From Streptomyces rhizosphaerihabitans (GTDB lineage: Bacteria; Actinomycetota; Actinomycetes; Streptomycetales; Streptomycetaceae): a DNA stretch of 64,000 bases. The stretch's first letter is position 1. Each line of letters starts with the position of its first letter. This document shows, piece by piece, positions 18,062-26,587 of this stretch. Below the pieces are notes generated by a model, which worked only from the letters and a program-made list of their open reading frames with translations, had not been told where the DNA came from and ran no database searches. The translations under genes were made by a program, and so were the position numbers. The DNA lies in the NCBI RefSeq assembly GCF_025399795.1, contig NZ_JAODTZ010000015.1:62001-126000 (forward strand). The letters run 5' to 3'.

Positions 18062-18835
18062 GTGCCGGTGGAGATCACCTGGTGGGGGCACGCCACCTGC
18101 ACGCTGGAGGACTCCGGGACACGCGTGCTCACCGATCCCCTCTTCGCGCGCCGGCTCGCACACCTGCGGCGCAGGCGCGGGGCGCCGCCCCCTCCCCCGG
18201 CGGCGGTCGCCGACGTGGCGCTCGTCTCCCATCTGCACGCCGACCATCTGCACCTGCCGTCGCTGGCGCGGCTGGCTCCGGGTACCCGGCTGCTCGTGCC
18301 GCACGGCGCCCCGCGCTCGGTGCCGGGGCTGCGCAGACTGGACCATCTGCGGCTCACGGAGGTCGCACCCGGTGACCGCACCCGGGTCGGTGACCTGGTC
18401 GTACGCACCGTTCCCGCGCGGCACGACGGACGGCGGCTGCCGATCGGACCGCATCGCTCCCCCGCGGTGGGGTACGTGGTCGAGGGCGAGTCGCGGACGT
18501 ACTTCGCCGGGGACACGGGGCTGTTCGCGTCGATGGCCGACGAGGTCGGACCGGTCGACGTGGCGCTGCTGCCGGTGGGCGGCTGGGGTCCGTATCTCGG
18601 GGAGGGGCATCTCGACGCGGGGCGTGCCGCCGAGGCGCTCGCCGCATTGCGGCCGCGCAGCGCTGTGCCGGTGCACTACGGCACGTTCTGGCCCATCGGA
18701 ATGGATGCCGTGCGCCCCCATGAATTCCATGCGCCGGGTGAGGAGTTCGTGCGCCTGGCCGCCGAGCGTGCGCCCCAGGTGGCGGTGCACCTGCTGGAAC
18801 ACGGCGAGAGCGTGCGTCCGGAGGCCGCCCGGTGA
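18062..18835 (+). CDS. Metallo-beta-lactamase-fold hydrolase, UlaG-like
   Basis: A 257-residue MBL-fold protein. Metal ligands are in WWGHATCTLE, HLHADHLHLP (HxHxDH), the AGDTGLF aspartate and VPVHYGTFWP. It is a member of the L-ascorbate-6-phosphate lactonase-like group; the substrate is unknown. The GTG start at 18062 follows AAGGAGG at 18048-18054. A TAGGCT -10 candidate lies at 18026. Its TGA overlaps the next GTG (GTGA), so translation of the DedA protein is probably coupled to it. Confidence 0.9.
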   Translation: MPVEITWWGHATCTLEDSGTRVLTDPLFARRLAHLRRRRGAPPPPPAAVADVALVSHLHADHLHLPSLARLAPGTRLLVPHGAPRSVPGLRRLDHLRLTEVAPGDRTRVGDLVVRTVPARHDGRRLPIGPHRSPAVGYVVEGESRTYFAGDTGLFASMADEVGPVDVALLPVGGWGPYLGEGHLDAGRAAEALAALRPRSAVPVHYGTFWPIGMDAVRPHEFHAPGEEFVRLAAERAPQVAVHLLEHGESVRPEAAR

Positions 18836-19593
18836 TTGCCCGGTCCGCCGCGGGGGCGGTGGTTCCCTCACTCCTCCTGGCGGTCAAGAACACCGCTCCG
18901 GCTCTCCTCCTGGCGGTCAAGGGCACTGCTCCGGCTCTCCTCCTGGCGGTCAAGGGCACTGCTCCGGTGATGTTCCTGTCCGCCGCGGCCCCGGCCGTGC
19001 CGCCGGAGTCCACTCAGCAGGCGCTCGGATATCCGTCCCTGTTCCTGCTGGTGCTGATCGGCGCGCTGGTACCCGTGGTGCCGACCGGCGCGCTGGTGAG
19101 TTCGGCGGCGGTGGTGGCCTTCCACCAGACGTCGCCCTTCGCGCTGCTGATGGTGTTCCTGGTGTCCTCGGTCGCCGCCTTCCTCGGTGACATGTCGCTC
19201 TACTGGCTCGGCCGGCGCGGCATGGGTTCCAGGAACGGATCGCGCTGGCTGGAGGCGATCCGGGTGCGCGCGCCCGAGGACCGGCTCGCCCAGGCGCAGC
19301 ACAAGCTCGCCGACCACGGCATCGCCGTCCTCGTGCTGTCCCGCCTGGTGCCGGCGGGCCGCATCCCGGTGATGCTCGCCTGTCTGATAGCGAAGATGCC
19401 GCTGCGTGTGTTCGCCCGCGGAGACATCCCGGCATGTCTCGCGTGGGCGGCCACCTACCAGATCATCGGCATCCTCGGCGGCTCGCTCTTCCCCGAGCCG
19501 TGGGAGGGCGTGGTGGCGGCGGTGGCCCTGACCGTCGCGATCAGCGCGGCGCCGAGCGTGTGGCGCAGGTTCCGCCGGACGACACCCTCGTAG
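18832..19593 (+). CDS. DedA/VTT-family membrane protein with a repeat-built N-terminus
   Basis: A 253-residue integral membrane protein of the DedA (SNARE-associated/VTT) family. It has the family core around AAFLGDMSLYWLGRR and LVLSRLVPAGRIPVMLACL. DedA relatives act in lipid carrier or phospholipid movement across the membrane. The GTG at 18832 overlaps the previous stop, and GGAGG lies 9 nt upstream, so this start is well supported. Residues 14-46 are three copies of an 11-residue unit (LLLAVKGTAPA). They precede the part shared with relatives, which begins near MFLSAAAP (codon at 18970). The tail is arginine-rich. Confidence 0.88.
   Translation: MIARSAAGAVVPSLLLAVKNTAPALLLAVKGTAPALLLAVKGTAPVMFLSAAAPAVPPESTQQALGYPSLFLLVLIGALVPVVPTGALVSSAAVVAFHQTSPFALLMVFLVSSVAAFLGDMSLYWLGRRGMGSRNGSRWLEAIRVRAPEDRLAQAQHKLADHGIAVLVLSRLVPAGRIPVMLACLIAKMPLRVFARGDIPACLAWAATYQIIGILGGSLFPEPWEGVVAAVALTVAISAAPSVWRRFRRTTPS
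18871..18969. repeat. 33-nt tandem repeat, three copies, in the DedA gene start
   Basis: Three in-frame 33-nt units (18871, 18904, 18937) begin CTCCTCCTGGCGGTCAAG. They differ at only a few positions; units 2 and 3 are nearly identical. The array begins 36 nt after the stop of the upstream metallo-beta-lactamase gene. Confidence 0.92.
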
Positions 19594-19601
19594 GGACGCG
19601 G

Positions 19602-20675
19602 TCACTCCAGTACCCGGGAGCCTCCCACCGCCAGATCCCACAGGTTCTCCCGGGCCAGGCCAGCCCGCTCCCAGGCGGCCCGCACCCGTCGCAGGGGCTC
19701 CAGCACCGGTTCCGCCGAGAGCACGAACGTGCCCCAGTGCATCGGTGCCATCCGGCGCGCGCGCAGATCGACGGCCGCCTGTACGGCCTCTTCGGGGTCA
19801 CAGTGCACATCGCTCAGCCACCAGCGGGGGTCGTAGGCGCCGATGGGCAGGAGGGCGAGGTCGATCCCCGGGTGACGCTGCCCGATACGGCCGAACCAGC
19901 GGCCGTATCCGGTGTCGCCCGCGAAGTACACGCGCTGTCCCCCGGGCGCCGTGAGGACCCAGCCGCCCCACAGGGAGCGGCAGGTGTCGGTGAGGGTGCG
20001 CTTGGACCAGTGGTGGGCGGGGACGAAGTCGAAGCGGACGCCGTCGATTTCGGCCGCCTCCCACCAGTCCAGCTCGGTGATCCGGGTGAACCGGCGTCGT
20101 CTGAACCAGCGTCCGAGTCCGGCGGGTACGAACATCGGTGTGTCGCGCGGGAGTCGGCGCAGGGTCGGTGCGTCCAGATGGTCGTAGTGGTTGTGGCTGA
20201 TGACGACCGCGTCGACGCGCGGCAGCAGGCTCCAGGCGATGCCGACCGGGGTGATCCGGGCCGGGGTTCCCATGATCCTGCGGGACCGGACCGGGTCGGT
20301 GAGGACGGTGATCCCGCCGATCCGGATCACCCAACTCGCGTGTCCCGCCCAGGAGACGGCGACCGTACGGGCGTCCACGCGGGACAGCGGTCCGGGCTCG
20401 AAGGGCAGCATCGGGATGTCGGCGAGCCCCTCGGCACCCGGCCGCAGGGCGCCCTCTCGGGCGAACCGCGCGATTGCGCGGAGCCCCGGCAGCGGCGCGG
20501 TCAGCCGGTCCACGAAGGACCGGGGCCAGAGTCGCCGCTCGCCGGGCTGACGGGGCTCGGCGAGCGGCGGGGGAGGAAGGACGGCGGGGTGCCCCGGCGC
20601 CGGGGCGGGTGGGGGCGCGGGATCGTCGGTGTCCTGGGTCGTCGTGCTCGTGGTCGACTCGGACTGCTGCGTCAT
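19602..20675 (-). CDS. Metallo-beta-lactamase-fold hydrolase, NAPE-PLD/RomA-like
   Basis: A 357-residue protein. An acidic, proline-rich N-terminus (to about 45) precedes an MBL domain with SWAGHASWVIRIGG, SHNHYDHLDAP, AHHWSKRT, YFAGDTGYG and APMHWGTFVLS. These match N-acyl-phosphatidylethanolamine phospholipase D-like bacterial proteins, so a phospholipid or lactone substrate is possible. Its ATG overlaps the stop of the upstream aminotransferase-fold gene (ATGA), indicating coupling. It converges with the DedA gene, leaving only 8 nt between stops. Confidence 0.9.
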   Translation of the reverse strand: MTQQSESTTSTTTQDTDDPAPPPAPAPGHPAVLPPPPLAEPRQPGERRLWPRSFVDRLTAPLPGLRAIARFAREGALRPGAEGLADIPMLPFEPGPLSRVDARTVAVSWAGHASWVIRIGGITVLTDPVRSRRIMGTPARITPVGIAWSLLPRVDAVVISHNHYDHLDAPTLRRLPRDTPMFVPAGLGRWFRRRRFTRITELDWWEAAEIDGVRFDFVPAHHWSKRTLTDTCRSLWGGWVLTAPGGQRVYFAGDTGYGRWFGRIGQRHPGIDLALLPIGAYDPRWWLSDVHCDPEEAVQAAVDLRARRMAPMHWGTFVLSAEPVLEPLRRVRAAWERAGLARENLWDLAVGGSRVLE

Positions 20676-21919
20676 CGAGGAGACTCCCGTCGCTGAGCGT
20701 CGTCGCGGAGATCGTCGAAGGCCGACCTCAACAGGGTCAACGCGTCGCGCACATGCGGCAGTTCCAGTGGCGAGGGGGAGGCGAGGGATTCCTCCCGCTC
20801 CTCGTCCGTGGAGCCGAGCAGCGGCCCGGTACCGAGGCGGACCCGGAGCGCGGCGAGGTCGTCGCCGAAGCGGTGTCCGCCCGGCGCGGGCATGCCGAGC
20901 CGGGTGGAGAGGTAGTCCTCCAGGTCCTGCGCGTCGCCGACGCCGTGCGCGCCGAGGGCGGAGCGGAGCGGGCCGAGGTCGACATACAGGTGCCGGCCGG
21001 CCTGCGGTGGGCGCGCGACGGCACCCGCGGCGCCCACCACCCGCTGCGCGGCGTCGGCCACGCGCGCGTGCAGGCGTACGGCGGCGGTGAGCCGTTCGGT
21101 GATCGCGGCGGGCTCGCCGAGCGCGTAGGCGGCCGCCGCCGCGACCGGTTCGGCGACGCGCGCGCCGAGCACGGTGAGCACGTCGAGGACGCGGGAACGC
21201 AGCAGAGTGCCCCCGTCGTTGTCGGGGAAGCGGGCGACGGCGGCCGGCCAGCCCTGCGGCAGGAAGGCGCCCGCGAGGTCGGAGATCACGGTGACGTCGT
21301 CCGGGAGCATCTCGGCGGGGCTGAGCAGCACGGTGTCGTGCGGCCGGTGCAGGGTGTCGCGCCAGGTCTCGTCGCTGACGATGTGCAGTCCCTCGCCCGC
21401 CGCGGCCTCCACGGTCTCGTGCACCACCTCGGGCGGTGCGACGGTCGCGGTCGGGTCGTCGGCCACGGACAACAGGAGCAGGCGCGGGTCGCCGCCCTCC
21501 GCGCGGACTCTGCGGACGGTCTCCAGAAGGGCGTACGGATCGGGGACGCCGCCGCACTCCGCGGGCGTCGCCACACGGAACACGGATCTGCCCAGCAGGC
21601 GTGCCTGCGGCGCCCACCACGCGGCGCACGGGCGGGGCGCGAGGACATCGCCGCCGAGTGCCGCGGTCAGCGCCAGCAGCAGTGCGGGGGCTCCGGGGGC
21701 GGCCACCACCCGGTCGGGTGCGGCGGCCAGTCCGCGCCGGGTCCAGTAGCCGCGGGCGGCATCGAGGAGCGCGGGGCCGCCGCCGAAGAGCTCGGCGTCG
21801 GAGCGGTTCGCGGCGGCGGCCAGCACGGAGCGGAGTTCCGGCAGCACGGGCAGGCCCTGGTCGGGCAGCGGCGGCCCGTACCGGACCGGTCCGTGTCCTT
21901 CCGGGGCCGTCCGCCGCAT
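20672..21919 (-). CDS. Aminotransferase-fold (class I/II) protein lacking the PLP lysine
   Basis: A 415-residue protein from the ATG at 21919, which follows GCGGAGGC; a longer frame to 22063 has no ribosome site. The fold is that of class I/II aminotransferases: APGAPALLLAL, DDPTATVAPPEVV for the usual NPTG region, IVSDETWRDTL and a C-terminal LRVRLG. At the Schiff-base site, where SxSK is expected, the sequence is ISDLAGAFLPQGWP with no lysine. It is probably not a normal transaminase and may be a binding or regulatory derivative. It is translationally coupled to the downstream MBL enzyme. Confidence 0.8.
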   Translation of the reverse strand: MRRTAPEGHGPVRYGPPLPDQGLPVLPELRSVLAAAANRSDAELFGGGPALLDAARGYWTRRGLAAAPDRVVAAPGAPALLLALTAALGGDVLAPRPCAAWWAPQARLLGRSVFRVATPAECGGVPDPYALLETVRRVRAEGGDPRLLLLSVADDPTATVAPPEVVHETVEAAAGEGLHIVSDETWRDTLHRPHDTVLLSPAEMLPDDVTVISDLAGAFLPQGWPAAVARFPDNDGGTLLRSRVLDVLTVLGARVAEPVAAAAAYALGEPAAITERLTAAVRLHARVADAAQRVVGAAGAVARPPQAGRHLYVDLGPLRSALGAHGVGDAQDLEDYLSTRLGMPAPGGHRFGDDLAALRVRLGTGPLLGSTDEEREESLASPSPLELPHVRDALTLLRSAFDDLRDDAQRRESPR

Positions 21920-22089
21920 ACCTGCCTCCGCACCGTGGGTGCTGCCGTTCCCTGTGCCGGAACCTGCTTGTCCGTACGGTTCCGGATGTCGTCGTCCCCT
22001 CGTACAAATCACCTCGCGCGGCTCGTCGGCCCTCGCCGTGGTCCGCTCAGTACGCAGAGGCATGCCGTCCCATGCGTGTTCTCGTGAGT

Positions 22090-22201
22090 TCGCACGGAGG
22101 TTCGCGGGGAGATTCGCTCGGGAGTGCTCTGGGGACTGCGCTCGGGAGGACTCTCAGGAGTGCTCTCGGGAGTGCTCTCGGGAGTGCTCTCGGGAGAGTG
22201 T
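22090..22201. repeat. 12-nt tandem repeat downstream of the VGPDT surface-protein gene
   Basis: About nine 12-nt units run from 22090 to 22201. The right-hand ones are close to TCGGGAGTGCTC, with exact copies at 22118, 22166 and 22178. The array starts 54 nt beyond the stop of the gene ending at 22255 and lies outside any supported gene. Confidence 0.85.
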
Positions 22202-22254
22202 CTGTCACATCGTCGCCTGCCGTGCCGTCGACCGTCACCGTGCCGCCCGCCCCT

Positions 22255-23355
22255 CTACGCCCGCCGCCTGCGCAGCCGGTACGCGGCCGCGCCCACGGCC
22301 CCGGCGACCAGCACGCTGCCGACGACCAGAGCCGGCACGGAGTCGGTGAACACGCCGCCCTCACCGGCTTGTACGCCACGCTGGACAGTGGGCGGACGCT
22401 CACCCGCGCCGGTACCCGTTCCCATGCCCGCGCCTGTGTCGGAGCCGGTCCCGCTGTCGGGTCCGTGCGTCGCCGTGCCGCCCCGGGCCACGGAGTACGA
22501 GGCGGTCCACTGCTTCCCGTGACCGCCGGGCGGCGCGGGACAGACTCCGTCCACGTTCCACGGCCCGTCGGCGCCCCCGGCATCCGGGCCCACCGTGTCG
22601 GGTCCCACCGTGTCGGGAACCGCGGTGTCGGGAACCGTGCTGTCGGGAACCAAGGAGTCCGGGCCCACCGTGTCGGGGCCCACCGTGTCGGGGCCCACCG
22701 TGTCGGGGCCCACCGTGTCGGGGCCCACCGTGTCGGGGCCTACCGTGTCCGGCCCCACGTCATCCGGGCCCACCGTGTCCGGACCGACGGTCTCGGGACC
22801 CACGGCGCCGGGGGTCAGCGGGTCGGGGACCACAGGGTCGCCGACGACGGGAGCGGGTGCCAGGGCATCGGGCGCGAGGGTGTTTTCGCCCCCGGGGGCG
22901 GGGATCACGGCTTCCGCGCCCGCGGCGTCGGGATTCTTCGCGTCGGAGGCGCCTGACACGGCGGGACCCATCTCGCCGGGGATCAATCCGGCGGAGCCGG
23001 GCCCCGCGCCGGACCCCGCCGTGGCGGAGTCTGCGGCCGTGTCGGGAACCGCGCCGGACTCCCCGGACGAGATGTGGGCCGTGCCGCTGTAGGAGGCGGC
23101 GGCGTTCGGGGCGGTGCCCTCGACGTGGTGCAGCTGGACCTTGCCCTCCTGGAAACCCTGGGAGCTGGCGTCGATGAAGTCGGGCGGGGTCCCCCCGATC
23201 GCGTCGCAGGTGACCGTGATGGTGACGGTGCCGCCGGGTTCGACGGAGCCCGGGCTGACCTCCGCGGCCGGATCCGCGGACGCGCCCGACACGGCGGCGC
23301 CCAGGGCGGCGCCGGCCAGGGCGGTGGCGTACAGGACACGGGCGGTACGGCGCAT
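22255..23355 (-). CDS. Secreted membrane-anchored surface protein with VGPDT repeats
   Basis: A 366-residue exported protein I cannot assign to a named family. A signal peptide covers residues 1-27 (RRTARVLYATALAG, ending SGASA). A small beta-rich domain follows (28-95, VEPGGTVTITVTCDAIGG). Residues 182-257 consist of 15 pentads, mostly VGPDT. A short GVCPAPPGGHGKQW segment comes next, then a C-terminal membrane span with an RLRRRR stop-transfer tail; no LPXTG is present. The ATG at 23355 follows AAGGAG. It is likely a wall-spanning stalk protein whose length varies through the repeat. Confidence 0.8.
   Translation of the reverse strand: MRRTARVLYATALAGAALGAAVSGASADPAAEVSPGSVEPGGTVTITVTCDAIGGTPPDFIDASSQGFQEGKVQLHHVEGTAPNAAASYSGTAHISSGESGAVPDTAADSATAGSGAGPGSAGLIPGEMGPAVSGASDAKNPDAAGAEAVIPAPGGENTLAPDALAPAPVVGDPVVPDPLTPGAVGPETVGPDTVGPDDVGPDTVGPDTVGPDTVGPDTVGPDTVGPDTVGPDSLVPDSTVPDTAVPDTVGPDTVGPDAGGADGPWNVDGVCPAPPGGHGKQWTASYSVARGGTATHGPDSGTGSDTGAGMGTGTGAGERPPTVQRGVQAGEGGVFTDSVPALVVGSVLVAGAVGAAAYRLRRRRA
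22586..22810. repeat. 15-nt repeat encoding VGPDT pentads
   Basis: Fifteen in-frame 15-nt units occur, many exactly GGGCCCACCGTGTCG. Consecutive copies near 22665-22755 are identical at DNA level, so the expansion is recent or is kept homogenised. Confidence 0.9.
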
Positions 23356-23726
23356 GAGCGGGGCTCCTTCGGCGGGGCTGCGGTCCGAGAGCCACGGCCG
23401 TCGTGTCCCTCGGGCCCATCAGAGCCCGCCGTCCCGCCGGGCGCGAACGGCCGGGCACCATTCGCGGGAAACAGGGGCCCGAGCGGGTGACATCGCGACG
23501 GGGATGGCGGGCCCCTGCGTACGGCATCCGCTCGGGCTCCGTACAAAGCCCCCCACCACCCCTACCCCTGCCCTGTCCCTGCCTCTGCCTCTGCCTGTAC
23601 GACATCCAGCGCCGCCGCCCGTACGACAGCCGCCCCGCACCGTACGACGCCCACTGCCGCAGCCCGTGCGCCATCCACCGCCCGTCACCGATCAGTGGTC
23701 ACCGGTCACCCGTCACCCGTCACCCG
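23356..23726. other. Intergenic region with low-complexity runs
   Basis: No gene is supported. It contains the promoter and ribosome site of the leftward VGPDT gene on its left side. In the middle is a CCTCTG/GTACGAC-rich stretch (23565-23650). At its right end are the 7-nt repeats that overlap the stop of the ANTAR gene. Confidence 0.6.
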
Positions 23727-23735
23727 TCACCCGGC
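23701..23735. repeat. 7-nt tandem repeat over the ANTAR gene stop
   Basis: Five units of ACCCGTC or a one-base variant run from 23701 to 23735. The stop codon of the leftward ANTAR gene (23727-23729) lies inside the array. The gene's last bases therefore form part of the repeated unit. Confidence 0.85.
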
Positions 23736-24449
23736 CTGGGACACCAGTTCCTTCTCCAGCTCCAGTCCGTGTCCCCGCTTGTCCACGACGGCCGCGGCGA
23801 CGTCGGACAGTTTGCGGTTGGTGCCCTGGGAGATGCGGCGCAGGACCGCGAAGGCACGGTCCGCGTCGCAGCCCAGGACGTGCATCACCATGCCGCAGGC
23901 CTGGTCCACGACGGGCCGGGAACGCAGCGCGGCACCCAGTTGGTCGAGCTCGGTGAGTGCGGCGCGGTAGGAACGGTCGCGGACCAGGCAGGTCGCGGTG
24001 TGGTCGCCGAGCGCGCGGGCGGCGCCGTGCGGAGCGCCTTCGAGGGCGCCGGGCCGGAAGCTGTAGAGGCTGAGGGTGACGGTCAGCCCGGAGCGGCGAA
24101 AGGGGATGGTCACGCTGGAGCGCACACCCGCGTCGAGGGCCATGGCTCGGTAGCCGGGCCAGCGCTCCTCGACCAGCAGGTCCGCCGAGTCGACGGGTTC
24201 GCCGCGTTCCAGAGCCGCCGGGATCGGCCCGTCGCCGGAGCGCAGCTGCACCGAGACGAGTCCGGCGAGGTCGGGGTGGGTCACCGCGGCGGGCCGTTCC
24301 GTGCCGCCCCCGGACACCATGCTGCTGGCGCCGCAGCAGTCCGTGACGCAGCGCGTGGCCTGCTCGGCGAGTTCCGAGAGCCTCCTCCCGGGAAGCGCGG
24401 ACTCGGGTGATTCCGGTCCCAGACGGCCGAGTTGATCGGTTTCCGGCAT
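23727..24449 (-). CDS. GAF-ANTAR regulator
   Basis: A 240-residue regulator with an N-terminal GAF-like sensor (about 15-160) and a C-terminal ANTAR domain (about 170-235; ALRSRPVVDQACGMVMHVLG and AFAVLRRISQGTNRKLSDVA). ANTAR proteins bind RNA hairpins and cause antitermination. The ATG at 24449 follows AGGAGGAG, a very strong ribosome site. It is divergent from the PAS/GAF gene at 24611. The signal sensed by the GAF part is unknown. Confidence 0.92.
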   Translation of the reverse strand: MPETDQLGRLGPESPESALPGRRLSELAEQATRCVTDCCGASSMVSGGGTERPAAVTHPDLAGLVSVQLRSGDGPIPAALERGEPVDSADLLVEERWPGYRAMALDAGVRSSVTIPFRRSGLTVTLSLYSFRPGALEGAPHGAARALGDHTATCLVRDRSYRAALTELDQLGAALRSRPVVDQACGMVMHVLGCDADRAFAVLRRISQGTNRKLSDVAAAVVDKRGHGLELEKELVSQAG

Positions 24450-24598
24450 GGCTCGCTCCTCCTCCTTTCTTCCCGCCTTCCCGCTCAACTGCGCCGAAAA
24501 CGAGCACTCTCGCCCAGGCCGGAATCAAGTGCCCTCACCTGCGCCGAACAAGTCCTGCGGGTTCAGCCCCCGCCCCCCGCGGCACGCCTCGGCCGGGT

Positions 24599-24604
24599 TA
24601 CGTT
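24599..24604 (+). promoter_or_regulatory. -10 box TACGTT for a leaderless start at 24611
   Basis: TACGTT ends 6 nt before the ATG of the PAS/GAF gene, and no Shine-Dalgarno is present. No good -35 is visible. Confidence 0.45.
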
Positions 24605-24610
24605 CATCGC

Positions 24611-25756
24611 ATGGCGCAGACGGACGAATTCGGTGAAGAACTCGCGGATTTCGTGCGCCGCGTCTCGGAGTTGAAGGCGGCGCGTTCCGTACCCGTCCAG
24701 GAAATGCCGACGGTCCTCGACGCGGCCATCTTCGAACTCGACCATGTGGCGGAGCAGTTGTGGCCGGCGTTCCAGCGACTGTCCGCGACCGGTCCTTCCG
24801 GCATCGGCTCCGTGGACCGCCAGGAGCAGCAGCTCCTGAAGGCGCTGTTCCAGCGGGTGCCGGTGCCGGTCGTGCTGGTCGACCGCGAGAGCGTGGTGCG
24901 CCGGATGAACTTCGCGGCGACCTCGTTCACCGGTGTCCGGGCCGGTTACGCCACCGGCCGGCCGCTGACCGGGTTCCTCGCGCACGCGGACCGGGCCGCG
25001 TTCCGCTCACAGGCGGCGGCGGTGGCCCGCGGCGAGGGCGACCGCGGGCTCACCGTGCATCTCCAGCAGGAGCCGTCGGTGCCCGTGCGGGCGACGCTCG
25101 CCGCGCTGCGACCGAGCGGGGAGCCGCGGACCGCCGTACTCGTGGTGCTCCAGCCGGTGGACGAGGGGAACCCTTCGCATTCCCCGGGTGCCTCGGGGCG
25201 AGGTGCGCCGGGGCGGACGGTGCCGAGCCTGTCCGCGACCACCCGGCACGCGGCGCTGATGGACCTGGTGGACGCCATGACCACGGCGCTGCTCGGCAGT
25301 TCGGAGGGGGACCGTTCGGCGGTGCTGGACCGGGCGGCGGGAGTGCTGCACGGGCGGTTCGCGGACTGGGTGGTGGCCGACACCGGGGACGGACGGCTGT
25401 CCCGTACGGCCGTCCTCGGTCCGTCCGGGTGCGGCGAGGAGGTGGCGGCCGTGGCCGCGCAGGATCCCGCCGCGTGTCCCCTCGTCGCCGAGGCGGTACG
25501 CGGCGGGTCCACGGCCCTTCAGGTACGTCCCGAGGACCCGGACGCCTTCGGCCGCGACGCCTCGGGCGCCCCGGTCCTCGTCCGCGCCGACGTGACGTCC
25601 TTGCTGTGTGTGCCGCTGCCCGGCACATCCGGTGCCGTACGTGGGGTGTTGACGCTGTTCAGGAGCGGGAGCCGGCCCGCCTTCTCGATGGCCGAGGCGC
25701 AGGCGATGGACCTGATGTCCCGCCACATCGCCCTGAGGCTGGCATGGTCGGACTGA
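24611..25756 (+). CDS. PAS and GAF domain sensory protein
   Basis: A 381-residue cytosolic sensor without a visible output domain. A helical N-terminus (1-65) leads into a PAS domain at about 70-190 (LFQRVPVPVVLVDRESVVRRMNFAA). A GAF-like domain occupies about 215-380 (LMDLVDAMTTALL, VTSLLCVPLPG, MDLMSRHIALRLAWSD). The start at 24611 is favoured by a TANNNT box directly upstream. It resembles sensors that feed SpoIIE-type phosphatase pathways. It converges with the sigma factor gene, with 36 nt between stops. Confidence 0.85.
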   Translation: MAQTDEFGEELADFVRRVSELKAARSVPVQEMPTVLDAAIFELDHVAEQLWPAFQRLSATGPSGIGSVDRQEQQLLKALFQRVPVPVVLVDRESVVRRMNFAATSFTGVRAGYATGRPLTGFLAHADRAAFRSQAAAVARGEGDRGLTVHLQQEPSVPVRATLAALRPSGEPRTAVLVVLQPVDEGNPSHSPGASGRGAPGRTVPSLSATTRHAALMDLVDAMTTALLGSSEGDRSAVLDRAAGVLHGRFADWVVADTGDGRLSRTAVLGPSGCGEEVAAVAAQDPAACPLVAEAVRGGSTALQVRPEDPDAFGRDASGAPVLVRADVTSLLCVPLPGTSGAVRGVLTLFRSGSRPAFSMAEAQAMDLMSRHIALRLAWSD

Positions 25757-25792
25757 ACCGACCGCCTCTCGACCTCCGTCGGGCGACAGGCC

Positions 25793-26587
25793 CTAGGCCG
25801 CGTCGCGCATGATCTGGTCGCGCAGCCGGGTGCAGCAGCGGCTGATGAGGCGGGAGACGTGCATCTGGGAGATGCCCAGTTCGTCGGCGATCCGGCTCTG
25901 GGTCATGTCGCTGAAGAACCGCATGTAGAGGATGGCGCGTTCGCGCTCGGGCAGGGCCTGCAGCCGGGGCTTGACGGCCTCGCGGTCGATGACGGTGTCC
26001 AGGGCCGGGTCGGGCGAACCGAGGGCGTCGCTGAGGGAGTAGCCGTCCTCGCTGCCCGGCAGTTCGGCGTCCAGGGAGAGCGCGGTGAAGCTCTCCAGGG
26101 CCTCGAGCCCCGTCAGGACGTCCTCCTCGCTCATCCGGGCGTGCTCGGCGATCTCGGCGACGGTGGGCCGGCGGCCCGAGATGGTCTGCGACAGGTCCTG
26201 GCTGGCGAACCGGACCCGGTTGCGCAGGTCCTGGACCCGGCGCGGCACGTGCAGGGTCCACATGTGGTCACGGAAGTGACGCTTGATCTCGCCGGTGATC
26301 GTCGGCACCGCGTAGCTCTCGAAGGCGTTGCCGAGCTCGGGGTCGTAGCGGTCGACGGCCTTGACCAGACCGAGTGACGCGACCTGGCGCAGGTCCTCGT
26401 AACTCTCGCCGCGGCTGCGGAAGCGCCCCGCGAGCCGTTCGGCCATCGGCAGCCAGGATTCGACGATCTCCGCACGGAGAGTGTCGCGCTGCTGACCCGG
26501 GGGGAGCATGGCGAGCCTGCGGAATGCCTCCGCGGTGTCGGGGGCGTCGTCGTGCGGATGGTGTGTCGCGCTCGCTTGAGTTCGCAT
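25793..26587 (-). CDS. RNA polymerase sigma factor, SigB/SigF/SigG type
   Basis: A 264-residue group 3 sigma-70 factor. Region 2 contains YEDLRQVASLGLVKAVDRYDP and FESYAVPTITGEIKRHFRD; region 3 has WTLHVPRRVQDL. Region 4 contains LPERERAILYMRFFSDMTQSRIADELGIS, split by the usual turn. This type controls stress or sporulation genes in Streptomyces and is normally held by an anti-sigma factor; none is encoded next to it. The ATG at 26587 is preferred, with AAGGGAG upstream at long spacing. A frame extension to 26632 cannot be excluded. Confidence 0.92.
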   Translation of the reverse strand: MRTQASATHHPHDDAPDTAEAFRRLAMLPPGQQRDTLRAEIVESWLPMAERLAGRFRSRGESYEDLRQVASLGLVKAVDRYDPELGNAFESYAVPTITGEIKRHFRDHMWTLHVPRRVQDLRNRVRFASQDLSQTISGRRPTVAEIAEHARMSEEDVLTGLEALESFTALSLDAELPGSEDGYSLSDALGSPDPALDTVIDREAVKPRLQALPERERAILYMRFFSDMTQSRIADELGISQMHVSRLISRCCTRLRDQIMRDAA

